32,135 nt of DNA from Nocardioides pocheonensis (GTDB taxonomy: Bacteria > Actinomycetota > Actinomycetes > Propionibacteriales > Nocardioidaceae). The stretch is from positions 1 to 32,135 of the forward strand of contig NZ_RJSF01000019.1 of NCBI RefSeq assembly GCF_003725535.1. The letters run 5' to 3'. Below, one piece after another: positions 1 to 7,111 of the stretch (its first letter is position 1; each line of letters begins with the position of its first letter). Made by a program: the position numbers and the translations under genes. The notes below the pieces were generated by a model that was not told the origin of the DNA, made no database searches, and saw only the letters and a list, made by a program, of their open reading frames with translations.

Positions 1-102
1 GCGCTCGCACCTCAACCACCAAGCGCACCACAGACCGACACCCGACAGCAGAAGCGCCACGCGCCGTACCGCGTCGTCGCTGCCCGTTCCCCGGCACAGA
101 CC
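1..102. repeat. Imperfect direct repeat, copy A
   Basis: This stretch shares the block GCGCTCGCACCTCAACCACC with position 185 and then stays alignable, with substitutions and small gaps, to a shared CCGGCACAGACC at 91-102. No gene is credible here. Because the copy starts at base 1, it may extend beyond the window. The CCTCAACCACC part belongs to the interspersed family also seen near 119, 11076 and 27278. Confidence 0.6.
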
Positions 103-112
103 GCGACCCGAC

Positions 113-147
113 GAGCCTGGTTTCGGCAGGCTCAACCAGCGGTGGTG
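113..147. repeat. REP-like stem-loop with GGTTTCGGCAGGCTCAACCA core
   Basis: GAGCCTG (113-119) and CAGGCTC (127-133) form a perfect 7-bp inverted repeat around a 7-nt loop. The 20-nt core at 119-138 is identical to 27278-27297 inside gatB. Short, mostly intergenic palindromes of this kind are familiar to me from Nocardioides-type genomes; that is recollection, not a search. Confidence 0.6.
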
Positions 148-184
148 GTTTCCCTGCCAAGCAGCGTGGTCTCGAGGCTCGCTG

Positions 185-282
185 GCGCTCGCACCTCAAC
201 CACCGACCCACAAAGCTGCCGCCGACAGCAGACCCGGCCACGCGCCGCACCGCATCGCCGCCGCCCATCCCCGGCACAGACC
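185..282. repeat. Imperfect direct repeat, copy B
   Basis: This is the second copy of the element at 1-102. The first 20 bases are identical, the middle has diverged, and the end (CCGGCACAGACC at 271-282) matches again. With 113-147 between the two copies, the whole 1-282 region looks like decayed interspersed repeat ending just upstream of the VOC gene. Confidence 0.6.
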
Positions 283-319
283 CCGGCCGACAACAGCGCG
301 CCTCTGGGACGATGCCGGC

Positions 320-697
320 ATGATCGGCCGAGCCCACCACGTGATCATCGACTGCCCGGAGCCGGAGCGGCTGGCGGAGTTCTACAGCGAGCTGATCGGC
401 CTGCCGGTGACCTACCGGTCCGCCGACTTCGCGGTGGTGTCCGTCGACCAGACCACCTCGGGTTTCGGGTTCCAGCGCGCGCCGGATCACCGGCCGCCAC
501 GGTGGCCCGATCCCGAGCACCCGCAGCAGATGCACCTCGACGTCATGGTCGACGACCTGAGCGTCGCCGACGAGGAGGTGCTCCGGCTGGGCGGACGGCC
601 GCTTCCCGGTGGGGAGCACGTGTACGCCGACCCAGCGGGACACCCGTTCTGCCTGATCCCGCGCCCGTCGTGGGCGCCACCGATCGACTCCGACTGA
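320..697 (+). CDS. VOC/glyoxalase-like protein
   Basis: A 125-residue protein with the layout of a single vicinal-oxygen-chelate (glyoxalase/bleomycin-resistance) unit. It opens with a beta strand carrying HHVIID, continues with the helix PEPERLAEFYSELIGLPV, and has HLDVMVDD in the middle and YADPAGHPFCLIP at the end. These place the usual metal-site His/Glu candidates, but substrate and metal cannot be read from sequence. The length fits the small actinobacterial glyoxalase-like family, in which two chains normally complete the fold. The ATG is preceded by GACGAT and a 6-nt spacer (308-319), a weak leaderless-type start. It converges on the SigK operon, with 8 bp between the stop codons. Family assignment is firm; function is unknown. 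Confidence 0.85.
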   Translation: MIGRAHHVIIDCPEPERLAEFYSELIGLPVTYRSADFAVVSVDQTTSGFGFQRAPDHRPPRWPDPEHPQQMHLDVMVDDLSVADEEVLRLGGRPLPGGEHVYADPAGHPFCLIPRPSWAPPIDSD

Positions 698-709
698 GCG
701 GCCGCTCAG
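694..709. terminator. 16-bp palindrome shared by two convergent stop codons
   Basis: CTGAGCGGCCGCTCAG is a perfect palindrome. It contains the TGA stop of the VOC gene (695-697) and, on the other strand, the TGA stop of the small lipoprotein gene (708-706). It could be a compact bidirectional terminator, but the arms are short and no T tract follows. Confidence 0.4.
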
Positions 710-936
710 CGGTTGTCGACGCACATGCCGATCGCGTAGTCGCGGTCGGACCGCGGGATGGTCCGGGAGTCGATCAAGGCGTCGACACGGGCGGCGCAGT
801 CGCCGATGCCCGGGCCGCTGGTCGCCGCGCTCGGCGACACCCGCGGCTCGGAGCGTCCCGTCGCGGGGTCGGTCCCGCAGCCGGCGGCGAGCGCCAGGAA
901 CGCGCAGACGGCGACCGACCAGCGGACAGTCGTCAT
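706..936 (-). CDS. Small putative lipoprotein
   Basis: A 76-residue protein with a short charged N-terminus, a hydrophobic stretch and a lipobox ending LAAGC (Cys20), so it is predicted to be exported and lipid-anchored. The mature part has a Thr/Ser/Pro linker and then two cysteines about 25 residues apart (GDCAAR ... GMCVDNR), which could form a disulfide. The ATG overlaps the TGA of the upstream DUF1295 gene by 4 nt (ATGA at 936-933), so translation is probably coupled. It is the last gene of the apparent SigK operon. I recognise no family, and whether it functions in lipid modification is unknown. Confidence 0.7.
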   Translation of the reverse strand: MTTVRWSVAVCAFLALAAGCGTDPATGRSEPRVSPSAATSGPGIGDCAARVDALIDSRTIPRSDRDYAIGMCVDNR

Positions 937-1715
937 GGTCGTCGCTTCGGAGGCAGCGGCACGAACATCGAGGTGCGGGCGGCGTACTCGGGGTAGCCCG
1001 GACGCTTCATCATGGTCTCCTCGAGGAGCCTCGCGCCGGTGGCGAAGACCAGGAAGTAGGTCATCACCACGGGGGACGGCACGGTGAGCACTCCGGGCCA
1101 CGCGGACGCGGCGACCAGCCAGATGCCCCACCAGACGCAGGCGTCGCCGAAGTAGTTGGGGTGGCGCGTGAAGCGCCACAGTCCGCGGTCCATCACCGGC
1201 CCGCGGTTCGGGTCGCGCTTGTACGCCGCCAGCTGCGCGTCGCCGACCGACTCGAAGAGCACGCCGACCAGCCAGACGAGCGCCCCGAGCGCCACCACGA
1301 GACCGACGCCGCCACCGGTGACCGCGGACACCTGCACCGGCAGCGAGACGAACCAGATCGCCGCTCCTTGCGGGATCCACACGCGCACGAGAGGCCCTCC
1401 CCGCCCTGAGCCGAGCAGCTCGGTGTAGCGCGGGTCCTCGCCGTGACCCTGCCCATGAGAAGGCACGGTGCGGCGCCAGATGTGCCAGGACAGGCGCAGC
1501 CCCCACAGGCCGACGAGCGCCAGCAGCAGCCAGCGCCGGAGCGCGTCGCCGTCGCCGAGGAGTGCGCAGACCAGCGCCACGGCAGCGAGGGCGAGGCCCC
1601 AGGTCACGTCGACGACCGAGACCCTCCCGGCGCGCCGGGCGGCGTACGCCGTGACCAGCATCGCCACGACGCAGACCGCGACCGAGGCACCGCTGACGAG
1701 GAGGAAGTCGGTCAC
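933..1715 (-). CDS. DUF1295 membrane protein (steroid 5-alpha-reductase-like fold)
   Basis: A 260-residue polytopic protein with about six or seven hydrophobic segments. It carries the family hallmarks: SWHIWRR early, DPRY after the first helices, then RHPNYFGD followed by WWGIW, and near the end GARLLEETMMKRPGYPEY. DUF1295 proteins belong to the steroid-5-alpha-reductase/ICMT-like superfamily; their chemistry is not settled. In Mycobacterium tuberculosis (from memory) a DUF1295 gene, Rv0446c, sits beside sigK and the fatty-acid methyltransferase ufaA1, and the same neighbours are present here. The GTG start overlaps the upstream CFA-synthase stop by 4 nt (GTGA at 1715-1712). A role in processing the lipid products of the neighbouring enzymes is inference. 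Confidence 0.85.
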   Translation of the reverse strand: MTDFLLVSGASVAVCVVAMLVTAYAARRAGRVSVVDVTWGLALAAVALVCALLGDGDALRRWLLLALVGLWGLRLSWHIWRRTVPSHGQGHGEDPRYTELLGSGRGGPLVRVWIPQGAAIWFVSLPVQVSAVTGGGVGLVVALGALVWLVGVLFESVGDAQLAAYKRDPNRGPVMDRGLWRFTRHPNYFGDACVWWGIWLVAASAWPGVLTVPSPVVMTYFLVFATGARLLEETMMKRPGYPEYAARTSMFVPLPPKRRP

Positions 1716-3007
1716 CAGGAACGCACCGCCGGCAGGTCGTGCGGTCCGGGACGGACCGCGAGGATCTGGTCGACACCCATCCTGCCGTCCCGGAAGGCCA
1801 TCGCGCCGCCGACGAGGTACAGCCGCCACACGCGCAGCACCTCGTCGGGGACCAGGGTGCGCAGGTAGGCCTGGTGCCGCTCGAACCGGGCGATCCAGCT
1901 CTCGACCGTGCGCACGTAGTGCTCGCGCATCGCGTGCACGTCGCGCACCTCCAGCCCGCCGGCCTCGACGAGCGCCACGGTCTCGCCGACCGGCCGCATG
2001 TGCATGTCGGGCGCGATGAACGCCTCGATGAACGGACCGCCGCCCGGGTGCTTGCCCTGCCTCGACATCTGCTGGACCAGCACGCGGCCGCCCGGCCTGA
2101 CCGCGCGGCGCAGCACCTCGACGTACGTCGGGTAGTTCTCCTGGCCGACGTGCTCGCCCATCTCGATCGACGCCACGGCGTCGAAGGAGGTGTCGGGGAT
2201 CTCGCGGTAGTCCTGCAGCCGGATCTCGACCCGGTCCGCCAACCCCCGTGCGGCGATCCGGTCGTCGATGAACGCCTTCTGCTCGCGCGAGATGGTCACG
2301 CCGACGACGCGAGCACCGAAGTCCTCGGCCGCGTGCAGCGAGAGCGACCCCCACCCGCACCCGACGTCGAGCAGGCGCATCCCGGGCGCCAGCCCGAGCT
2401 TGCGGCAGACCAGCGAGAGCTTGTCGCGCTGCGCGTCGGCCAGCCCGTACGCCGGGTCGCTGCTCGTCCAGTACGCCGAGGAGTACGCCATGGTCTCGTC
2501 GAGGATCGCGGCGTAGAAGTCGTTCGACAGGTCGTAGTGGTGGCTGATCACGGACCGGTCGCGCGCCGGGCTGTGCAGCCGACCCCGGACCCGCGCCTGC
2601 GAGGCCGGGGGAGCGGGTCGCCGGCCGAGCGCTCCGAGCCGGGAGGCCGTGCCGGCCGCGCGCGCGACCGACGCCGGTGTCGGCCGGACGCCGCCGAGCC
2701 CGCGCGCCGCGACCTCGGACCAGACGTGCGTGAGCGCCGCGTCGAGGTCGCCGGGCACGTCGATCTCGCCGAGCACGTAGGCCTGGGCGGCGCCGAGCTC
2801 CCCGGGGCTCCACAGCAGTCGGGTCAGCGCCCTCGGAGTGTTGAGCACCACGAGCGGAGCGTCCGCCGGCCCGGCCTCGGACCCGTCCCACGCCCGCAGC
2901 CGCACCGGCAGCTCGCCTGCCACCCACGGCCGGAGGGCCTGCTCCAGCGCCTGGGCGGCACCGGTCGACCGTCGTGCCCCGACCGGGCGGCTCTCGAGCG
3001 CGGTCAC
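1712..3007 (-). CDS. CFA-synthase-type SAM-dependent fatty-acyl methyltransferase (copy 1)
   Basis: A 431-residue member of the cyclopropane-fatty-acyl-phospholipid synthase family. An N-terminal domain of about 150 residues precedes the catalytic part: HHYDLSNDFY (156-165), the SAM-binding motif LLDVGCGWG (212-220), EMGEHVG (282-288), and a C-terminal VWRLYLVGGAMAF. The family transfers a methyl group from SAM onto unsaturated acyl chains, giving cyclopropane or methyl-branched chains. Where E. coli CFA synthase has YSCAYW this protein has YSSAYW, so the bicarbonate-site Cys is Ser177, and the later Cys region reads VGGAMAF with no Cys. The product may therefore not be a classical cyclopropane. 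The GTG start overlaps the upstream paralogue by 4 nt (3007-3004). Confidence 0.85.
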   Translation of the reverse strand: MTALESRPVGARRSTGAAQALEQALRPWVAGELPVRLRAWDGSEAGPADAPLVVLNTPRALTRLLWSPGELGAAQAYVLGEIDVPGDLDAALTHVWSEVAARGLGGVRPTPASVARAAGTASRLGALGRRPAPPASQARVRGRLHSPARDRSVISHHYDLSNDFYAAILDETMAYSSAYWTSSDPAYGLADAQRDKLSLVCRKLGLAPGMRLLDVGCGWGSLSLHAAEDFGARVVGVTISREQKAFIDDRIAARGLADRVEIRLQDYREIPDTSFDAVASIEMGEHVGQENYPTYVEVLRRAVRPGGRVLVQQMSRQGKHPGGGPFIEAFIAPDMHMRPVGETVALVEAGGLEVRDVHAMREHYVRTVESWIARFERHQAYLRTLVPDEVLRVWRLYLVGGAMAFRDGRMGVDQILAVRPGPHDLPAVRSW

Positions 3008-4326
3008 CGGATGCCTCGCGTGAAGGTCAGCTGCTGGACGTCGAGGTAGTGCGACGCGAACCCCGCGCGGGAGTACTCCAGGTAGAAGTGCCACATCCGC
3101 AGGAAGGTCTCGTCGAAGCCGAGTGCCAGCACCCGCTCCCGTGCCGCGACGAAGGTCTCGTCCCACTGGCGCAGGGTCTCGGCGTAGTGGCTGCCGAACG
3201 CGGTGCGACCGACCAGCCGCAGCCGGGTGTGCGAGCGCGTGACGTCCTCGATCGCCTCGACCGAGGGCAGGAAGCCGCCGGGGAAGATGTACTTGTGGAT
3301 CCACGTCCACGTGCGGCGCGTGGCGAGCATCCGCTCGTGGCTCATCGTGATCGCCTGGATCGCGACGCGGCCGCCCGGCGCGAGCACCCGGTCGATGGTC
3401 TCGAAGTAGCTGGGCAGGTACTCGTAGCCCACCGCCTCGATCATCTCCACCGAGACCACCGCGTCGTAGCTGCCCTCGACCGCGCGGTAGTCGAGCAGGT
3501 CGATCCGCACCCGGTCCTCACTCCACCCCTCGAACCGGGCGGCCTCCGCCACCCGCTGACGGGCCAGCGCCTGCTGCTCGCTCGAGAGCGTGACCGAGCG
3601 GATGGTCGCTCCCCGGCGCGCGGCGCGCACGGCGAGCTCTCCCCAGCCGGTGCCGATCTCCAGCACCCGCGACCCGGCCTTGACCCCCGCGGCGTCGAGG
3701 ATCGCGTCGATCTTGCGGGCCTGCGCCTCGGCGAGGTCGCCGCCGAACACGGGCCGGTCGAGCCGGGTGACCGGCACGCCACCCTCCTGCGCCGTGATCG
3801 AGTCGGTCCGGAACATCGCTGACGAGTAGCTCAATGTCGGGTCCAGGAAGGCCGCGAACAGGTCGTTGGACAGGTCGTAGTGACGCGCGATGTTGCGCCG
3901 GGTGTTGTGCTCGGTGTTGCGCTCGTCGCGCGGCGGCCGGGCGACGTACGCCGCCCGCAACCGCTGCATCCACGGCGGCACCAGGTCGGTGATCTGCTCG
4001 CAGAGGACGGTCAGGGTCGCCCCGAGGTCGTCGGCGTCCCAGGCGCCGGTGAGGTAGGACTCGCCGAACCCGATCAGCCCGTCGCTGCCGAGCCGGGCGA
4101 AGAACTCCTCGGGTCGGTGGAGGACCAGGTCGGCCCCCGACCCGGGGTCCGTCGAGACCACGAGCCCGAGCCGGTCGGTGACCCGCCGGAAGATCCGCTC
4201 CGCGATCGCGGCGGACAGACGGGCGCGGGGACCGCGACGGACCGGGGTGATGTCGGCCCAGCGGTCGAGGTCGTCCAGGGGGCGGTCGAGGGGGCGGTCG
4301 ACGGTGCGGTCGGCAGTGGAGGTCAT
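3004..4326 (-). CDS. CFA-synthase-type SAM-dependent methyltransferase (copy 2, UfaA1-like position)
   Basis: A 440-residue CFA-synthase-family protein. Visible motifs are RHYDLSNDLF (148-157), VLEIGTGWGE for SAM (221-230), VEMIEAVG (293-300) and KYIFPGGFLPS (345-355). The C-terminus reads YLEYSRAGFASHYLDVQQ, with Ser where many family members have Cys; the YSCA motif is likewise YSSA (Ser169). Its place directly after the FAD/DUF1365 gene matches M. tuberculosis ufaA1, which is reported to make 10-methylstearic acid from oleate. That makes a methyl-branched rather than cyclopropane product a reasonable guess. The ATG overlaps the upstream stop (ATGA, 4326-4323). The two copies are only moderately alike, so this is either an old duplication or independent recruitment. 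Confidence 0.87.
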   Translation of the reverse strand: MTSTADRTVDRPLDRPLDDLDRWADITPVRRGPRARLSAAIAERIFRRVTDRLGLVVSTDPGSGADLVLHRPEEFFARLGSDGLIGFGESYLTGAWDADDLGATLTVLCEQITDLVPPWMQRLRAAYVARPPRDERNTEHNTRRNIARHYDLSNDLFAAFLDPTLSYSSAMFRTDSITAQEGGVPVTRLDRPVFGGDLAEAQARKIDAILDAAGVKAGSRVLEIGTGWGELAVRAARRGATIRSVTLSSEQQALARQRVAEAARFEGWSEDRVRIDLLDYRAVEGSYDAVVSVEMIEAVGYEYLPSYFETIDRVLAPGGRVAIQAITMSHERMLATRRTWTWIHKYIFPGGFLPSVEAIEDVTRSHTRLRLVGRTAFGSHYAETLRQWDETFVAARERVLALGFDETFLRMWHFYLEYSRAGFASHYLDVQQLTFTRGIR

Positions 4327-6353
4327 CGGACACCTTCCTGGTGGTGGGTGGGTCGGGGCTGGATCGGCAGCCGCCGCGCCCAGAGCCAGACACCCTGCAT
4401 TCGGATCAGGAGGGCCCCCCGGATTGCCGCCGGGGCCGTCCGGATCGGCCGGGCCGCGGACCGGGTGCCACGCAGCGAGGCGTCGAAGACGGCACCGGCC
4501 GCGGTGACGAGCCGGACCGTGACGACCAGCCGGTCGGTCGGCGCCGGCGCGGTCACCTCGTAGTGGCCGTCGACTCCGTGGAACGGCGAGACGTACATCG
4601 CCTTGTCGACGCGCCCCCGGCCCTCGGGGTCGGCACGGAGCAGGTAGGCGTGCCGGTCGCCGTAGGTGTTGTGCACCTCCACGACCGTGGCTGCCGGGCC
4701 GCCGGACGCGTCGTAGCACCAGAACAAGCTGATCGGGTTGAAGCAGTAGCCGAGGGCGCGTGCGTTGGCGGCCATGAGGATCCGGCCGACCGGGACGTCG
4801 ACCCCCTCGCGCGCCAGGAACGCCTCGACGTTCTCCCGGATGCTGCGCGACGGGTCGCCGAGGTGGTCGTGCGCCTCGAACCGTCCCCACAGGCCGTGGT
4901 CGGGCAGGTCGTCGAGGTCGACCAGCCAGAAGGACGAGCGGTTCGAGAACCGGTGCTCCAGCGGCTCGCGGCGGGTGTGCCGGATCGTCGTCGCGTAGAC
5001 CGCGGGAGCTTCGACGGCAGCGGGCGGCGCGACCCACGTGAAGCCGAGCCGCTCGGCGGCGGCCAGGCCGGAGCGCGCGCCGTCCTCGTGGAAGCCCCAG
5101 CCCTTCCAGGCCCCGGCGAAGGCCAGCCGGTCGCTGTCGAGCTCGGCGGCCCGTCGCTGCGCGGCGACCGACTCCGGTGTGTAGAGCGGGTGCTCGTAGT
5201 GCCGCGTGGCGATCACCGTCGCCGGGTCGACGAGGTCGGGGGCGCCGAGCGTGACCAGGTAGCGGGTGCCGTCCTCCCCGTCGGTGCGATCCTGCGGCAG
5301 CCGCATCAGGCGGGTCAGGTCGTAGGTGACCGTCACCCGGTCGCTGCCGGGGCGGGTCCACTGGTTCCACGACGCCCAGGCACCCCGATGGCGGGGGAGG
5401 AGCGAGGTGTCGGTGTGCAGCTGCGCGACGTTCTGCGAGTACGGCATCGCGCCGAGCACCTCACGCTGGGCACCACTCGGGTCCGCCAGCATCGCCAGCG
5501 CCTGCCCCGGGTGGGCGGCGAGCACGACCGCGTCGAAGCGGTGCACCGTGCCGTTGCCGTCGGTGACCTCGACCCCGTCCGCGGTCTCGAGCACCGAGGT
5601 CACCTTGGTCTCGAGCAGCACCCGGCTGCCGCGGGCAGCGAGCGCGGCGGCGACGCGGTCGACGTACTGGCGCGAGCCACCGGTCACGGTGCGCCACTGG
5701 GGCGACCCGAAGACGCTGAGCATGCCGTGGTGGCGCAGGAACGCGAACAGGTAGCGGGCCGGGTACTCCAGCGACACCGCCGGGTCGCAGGACCAGACGG
5801 CGGCCACGAGCGGCGCCATGAAGTGCCGGCGGAAGTACGCCGAGAAGCGGCCCTCCTCGAGGAACGCGCCGAGCGTCTGGCCGTCCGCCCCGGCCTCGGC
5901 CGAGCCGTCGGTCTGCTCGAGCAGCCGACGGGCGCGCCGGTGGAACCGCGGGATCTCCACGAGCATCCGCAGGTACGCCGGCCGCACGGCGTTGCGCCAG
6001 GTCGGGAACAGGCCACGCCGGCCGAGCGCTCCGGCCCACTCCAGGCCCGCGCCACCGTGGGCCTCGTCGGTGCGCACCGACATCGACATGTCCGACGGCT
6101 GGGTCGGCACGCCGAGCTCCGCGAACAGCCGCATCAGCGTCGGGTAGGTCTTCTCGTTGTGCACGATGAAGCCGGTGTCGATGTGGGTGACGCCGTGTGC
6201 GGTCGGCACCTCGTGGGTGTCGGCGTGGCCGCCCAGGCGGTCGTCGGCCTCGATCAGGGTGACCTCGGCCGAGGCCGAGATCACGTACGCCGAGGTGAGC
6301 CCGGCCACGCCGCTGCCGATGACGCCGACGCGGCGGGTGGTGGGGGTGCCCAT
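4323..6353 (-). CDS. Fused FAD-dependent amine-oxidase-like oxidoreductase and DUF1365 protein
   Basis: A 676-residue protein made of two proteins that are often separate. Residues 1 to about 435 are an FAD/NAD-binding amine-oxidase-type oxidoreductase: the dinucleotide motif VIGSGVAGLTSAY (11-23), Glu35 at the end of the second strand, then GGHADTHE and HIDTGFIVHN. After a short Pro/Ala linker, residues from about 450 to the end are a DUF1365 domain, recognisable from RHTRREPLEHRF, ANARALGYCFNPISLFWCYD, VHNTYGDRHAYL and KAMYVSPFHGVDGHY. In M. tuberculosis the equivalents (Rv0449c and Rv0448c, from memory) are two genes. The fusion suggests the two activities act together on the same acyl substrate. 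The reading frame runs through without a stop and the GC-rich codon use is even, so a sequencing artefact is unlikely. Only 2 nt separate it from rskA. Confidence 0.9.
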   Translation of the reverse strand: MGTPTTRRVGVIGSGVAGLTSAYVISASAEVTLIEADDRLGGHADTHEVPTAHGVTHIDTGFIVHNEKTYPTLMRLFAELGVPTQPSDMSMSVRTDEAHGGAGLEWAGALGRRGLFPTWRNAVRPAYLRMLVEIPRFHRRARRLLEQTDGSAEAGADGQTLGAFLEEGRFSAYFRRHFMAPLVAAVWSCDPAVSLEYPARYLFAFLRHHGMLSVFGSPQWRTVTGGSRQYVDRVAAALAARGSRVLLETKVTSVLETADGVEVTDGNGTVHRFDAVVLAAHPGQALAMLADPSGAQREVLGAMPYSQNVAQLHTDTSLLPRHRGAWASWNQWTRPGSDRVTVTYDLTRLMRLPQDRTDGEDGTRYLVTLGAPDLVDPATVIATRHYEHPLYTPESVAAQRRAAELDSDRLAFAGAWKGWGFHEDGARSGLAAAERLGFTWVAPPAAVEAPAVYATTIRHTRREPLEHRFSNRSSFWLVDLDDLPDHGLWGRFEAHDHLGDPSRSIRENVEAFLAREGVDVPVGRILMAANARALGYCFNPISLFWCYDASGGPAATVVEVHNTYGDRHAYLLRADPEGRGRVDKAMYVSPFHGVDGHYEVTAPAPTDRLVVTVRLVTAAGAVFDASLRGTRSAARPIRTAPAAIRGALLIRMQGVWLWARRLPIQPRPTHHQEGVR

Positions 6354-6355
6354 CT

Positions 6356-7111
6356 CTACGTGGCTCTGGAGAAGTCGAAGAGCGCGATCGGCTCGGTGGT
6401 GGGCGACTCCGAGCCGCCCTTCGGCTCCACCGTGATCCCTGCGCCGGTGGCGCTGGTGGCATCGCCCCGGAGCAGCACGGTGCGGCTGCCGCCGTCGGTC
6501 ATCGTCCCGGCGGGCACCATGGCTCCGCCCGGCGTCTGCAGCCAGAGCTCGTAGATCCGGCCGGAAGGGGCCGGCGGCATGTTGCGGGTGACCAGGACGG
6601 CCTTGCCCTCGGTGAGCGAGCGGACGACGCTGGCCCGCACCCCTCCGGTGAGGGTCACGTTGACCCGCTTGGCGTCGGCCGCCTGAAGCACTCGGTCGAC
6701 CGCGGACAGCTGGGTCTGGTGCTGGCCCGAGTCGGACACCTGCTGCCAGACGACGGCTCCTCCGCCGACCACGGCGACCACCGCTGCGGCGGCGGCGAGC
6801 AGGGTCCGGGGACGGCGGCGCGACCGGAGGGTGACGACCTCGCTCGGGCCCGCTACCGGAGTCTCGGGCGGCAGCGGTCGCACGGTGGCGATCTGGGCGA
6901 GCACCCGGTCGCGGAGGGCCGGGGGCGGCTCGGTCGCCGTGGTCTCGGGGAGCAGGGCGGTGGCCTCACGCAGGCTGGCGACCTCCGCGCGGCAGGTGGC
7001 GCACGCGGCGAGGTGCTCCTCGAACTGTGCCTTCTCCGCCGGGTCCAGCGCGTCGACCGCGTAGGCCCCGGAGAGGGCGTGGATCTCGTGGTCGTTGGCC
7101 GAGGCGTTCAT
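6356..7111 (-). CDS. rskA: Anti-sigma-K factor RskA
   Basis: A 251-residue membrane anti-sigma factor. The N-terminal cytoplasmic anti-sigma domain carries the zinc-finger-type motif HLAACATC (His33, Cys37, Cys40). A linker leads to a single transmembrane segment after RSRRRPRTLL (about 100-125), and an extracytoplasmic RskA domain of about 125 residues follows (ELWLQTPGGAMVPAGTMTD, ending in ALFDFS). RskA holds SigK at the membrane, and in M. tuberculosis it is cut by regulated intramembrane proteolysis to release SigK. The ATG overlaps the sigK stop by 4 nt, the usual arrangement for matched production of a sigma factor and its inhibitor. Assignment is strong because of domain order and pairing. 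Confidence 0.92.
   Translation of the reverse strand: MNASANDHEIHALSGAYAVDALDPAEKAQFEEHLAACATCRAEVASLREATALLPETTATEPPPALRDRVLAQIATVRPLPPETPVAGPSEVVTLRSRRRPRTLLAAAAAVVAVVGGGAVVWQQVSDSGQHQTQLSAVDRVLQAADAKRVNVTLTGGVRASVVRSLTEGKAVLVTRNMPPAPSGRIYELWLQTPGGAMVPAGTMTDGGSRTVLLRGDATSATGAGITVEPKGGSESPTTEPIALFDFSRAT

Noticed and set aside
142-996. A 284-residue plus-strand frame overlapping the VOC gene
   Set aside because: Its sequence is Arg/Pro-rich with no motifs, while the VOC frame inside it has a complete family pattern.
4341-6554. A 737-residue plus-strand open frame opposite the FAD/DUF1365 gene
   Set aside because: The translation has no recognisable domain and mirrors the codon pattern of the minus-strand gene.
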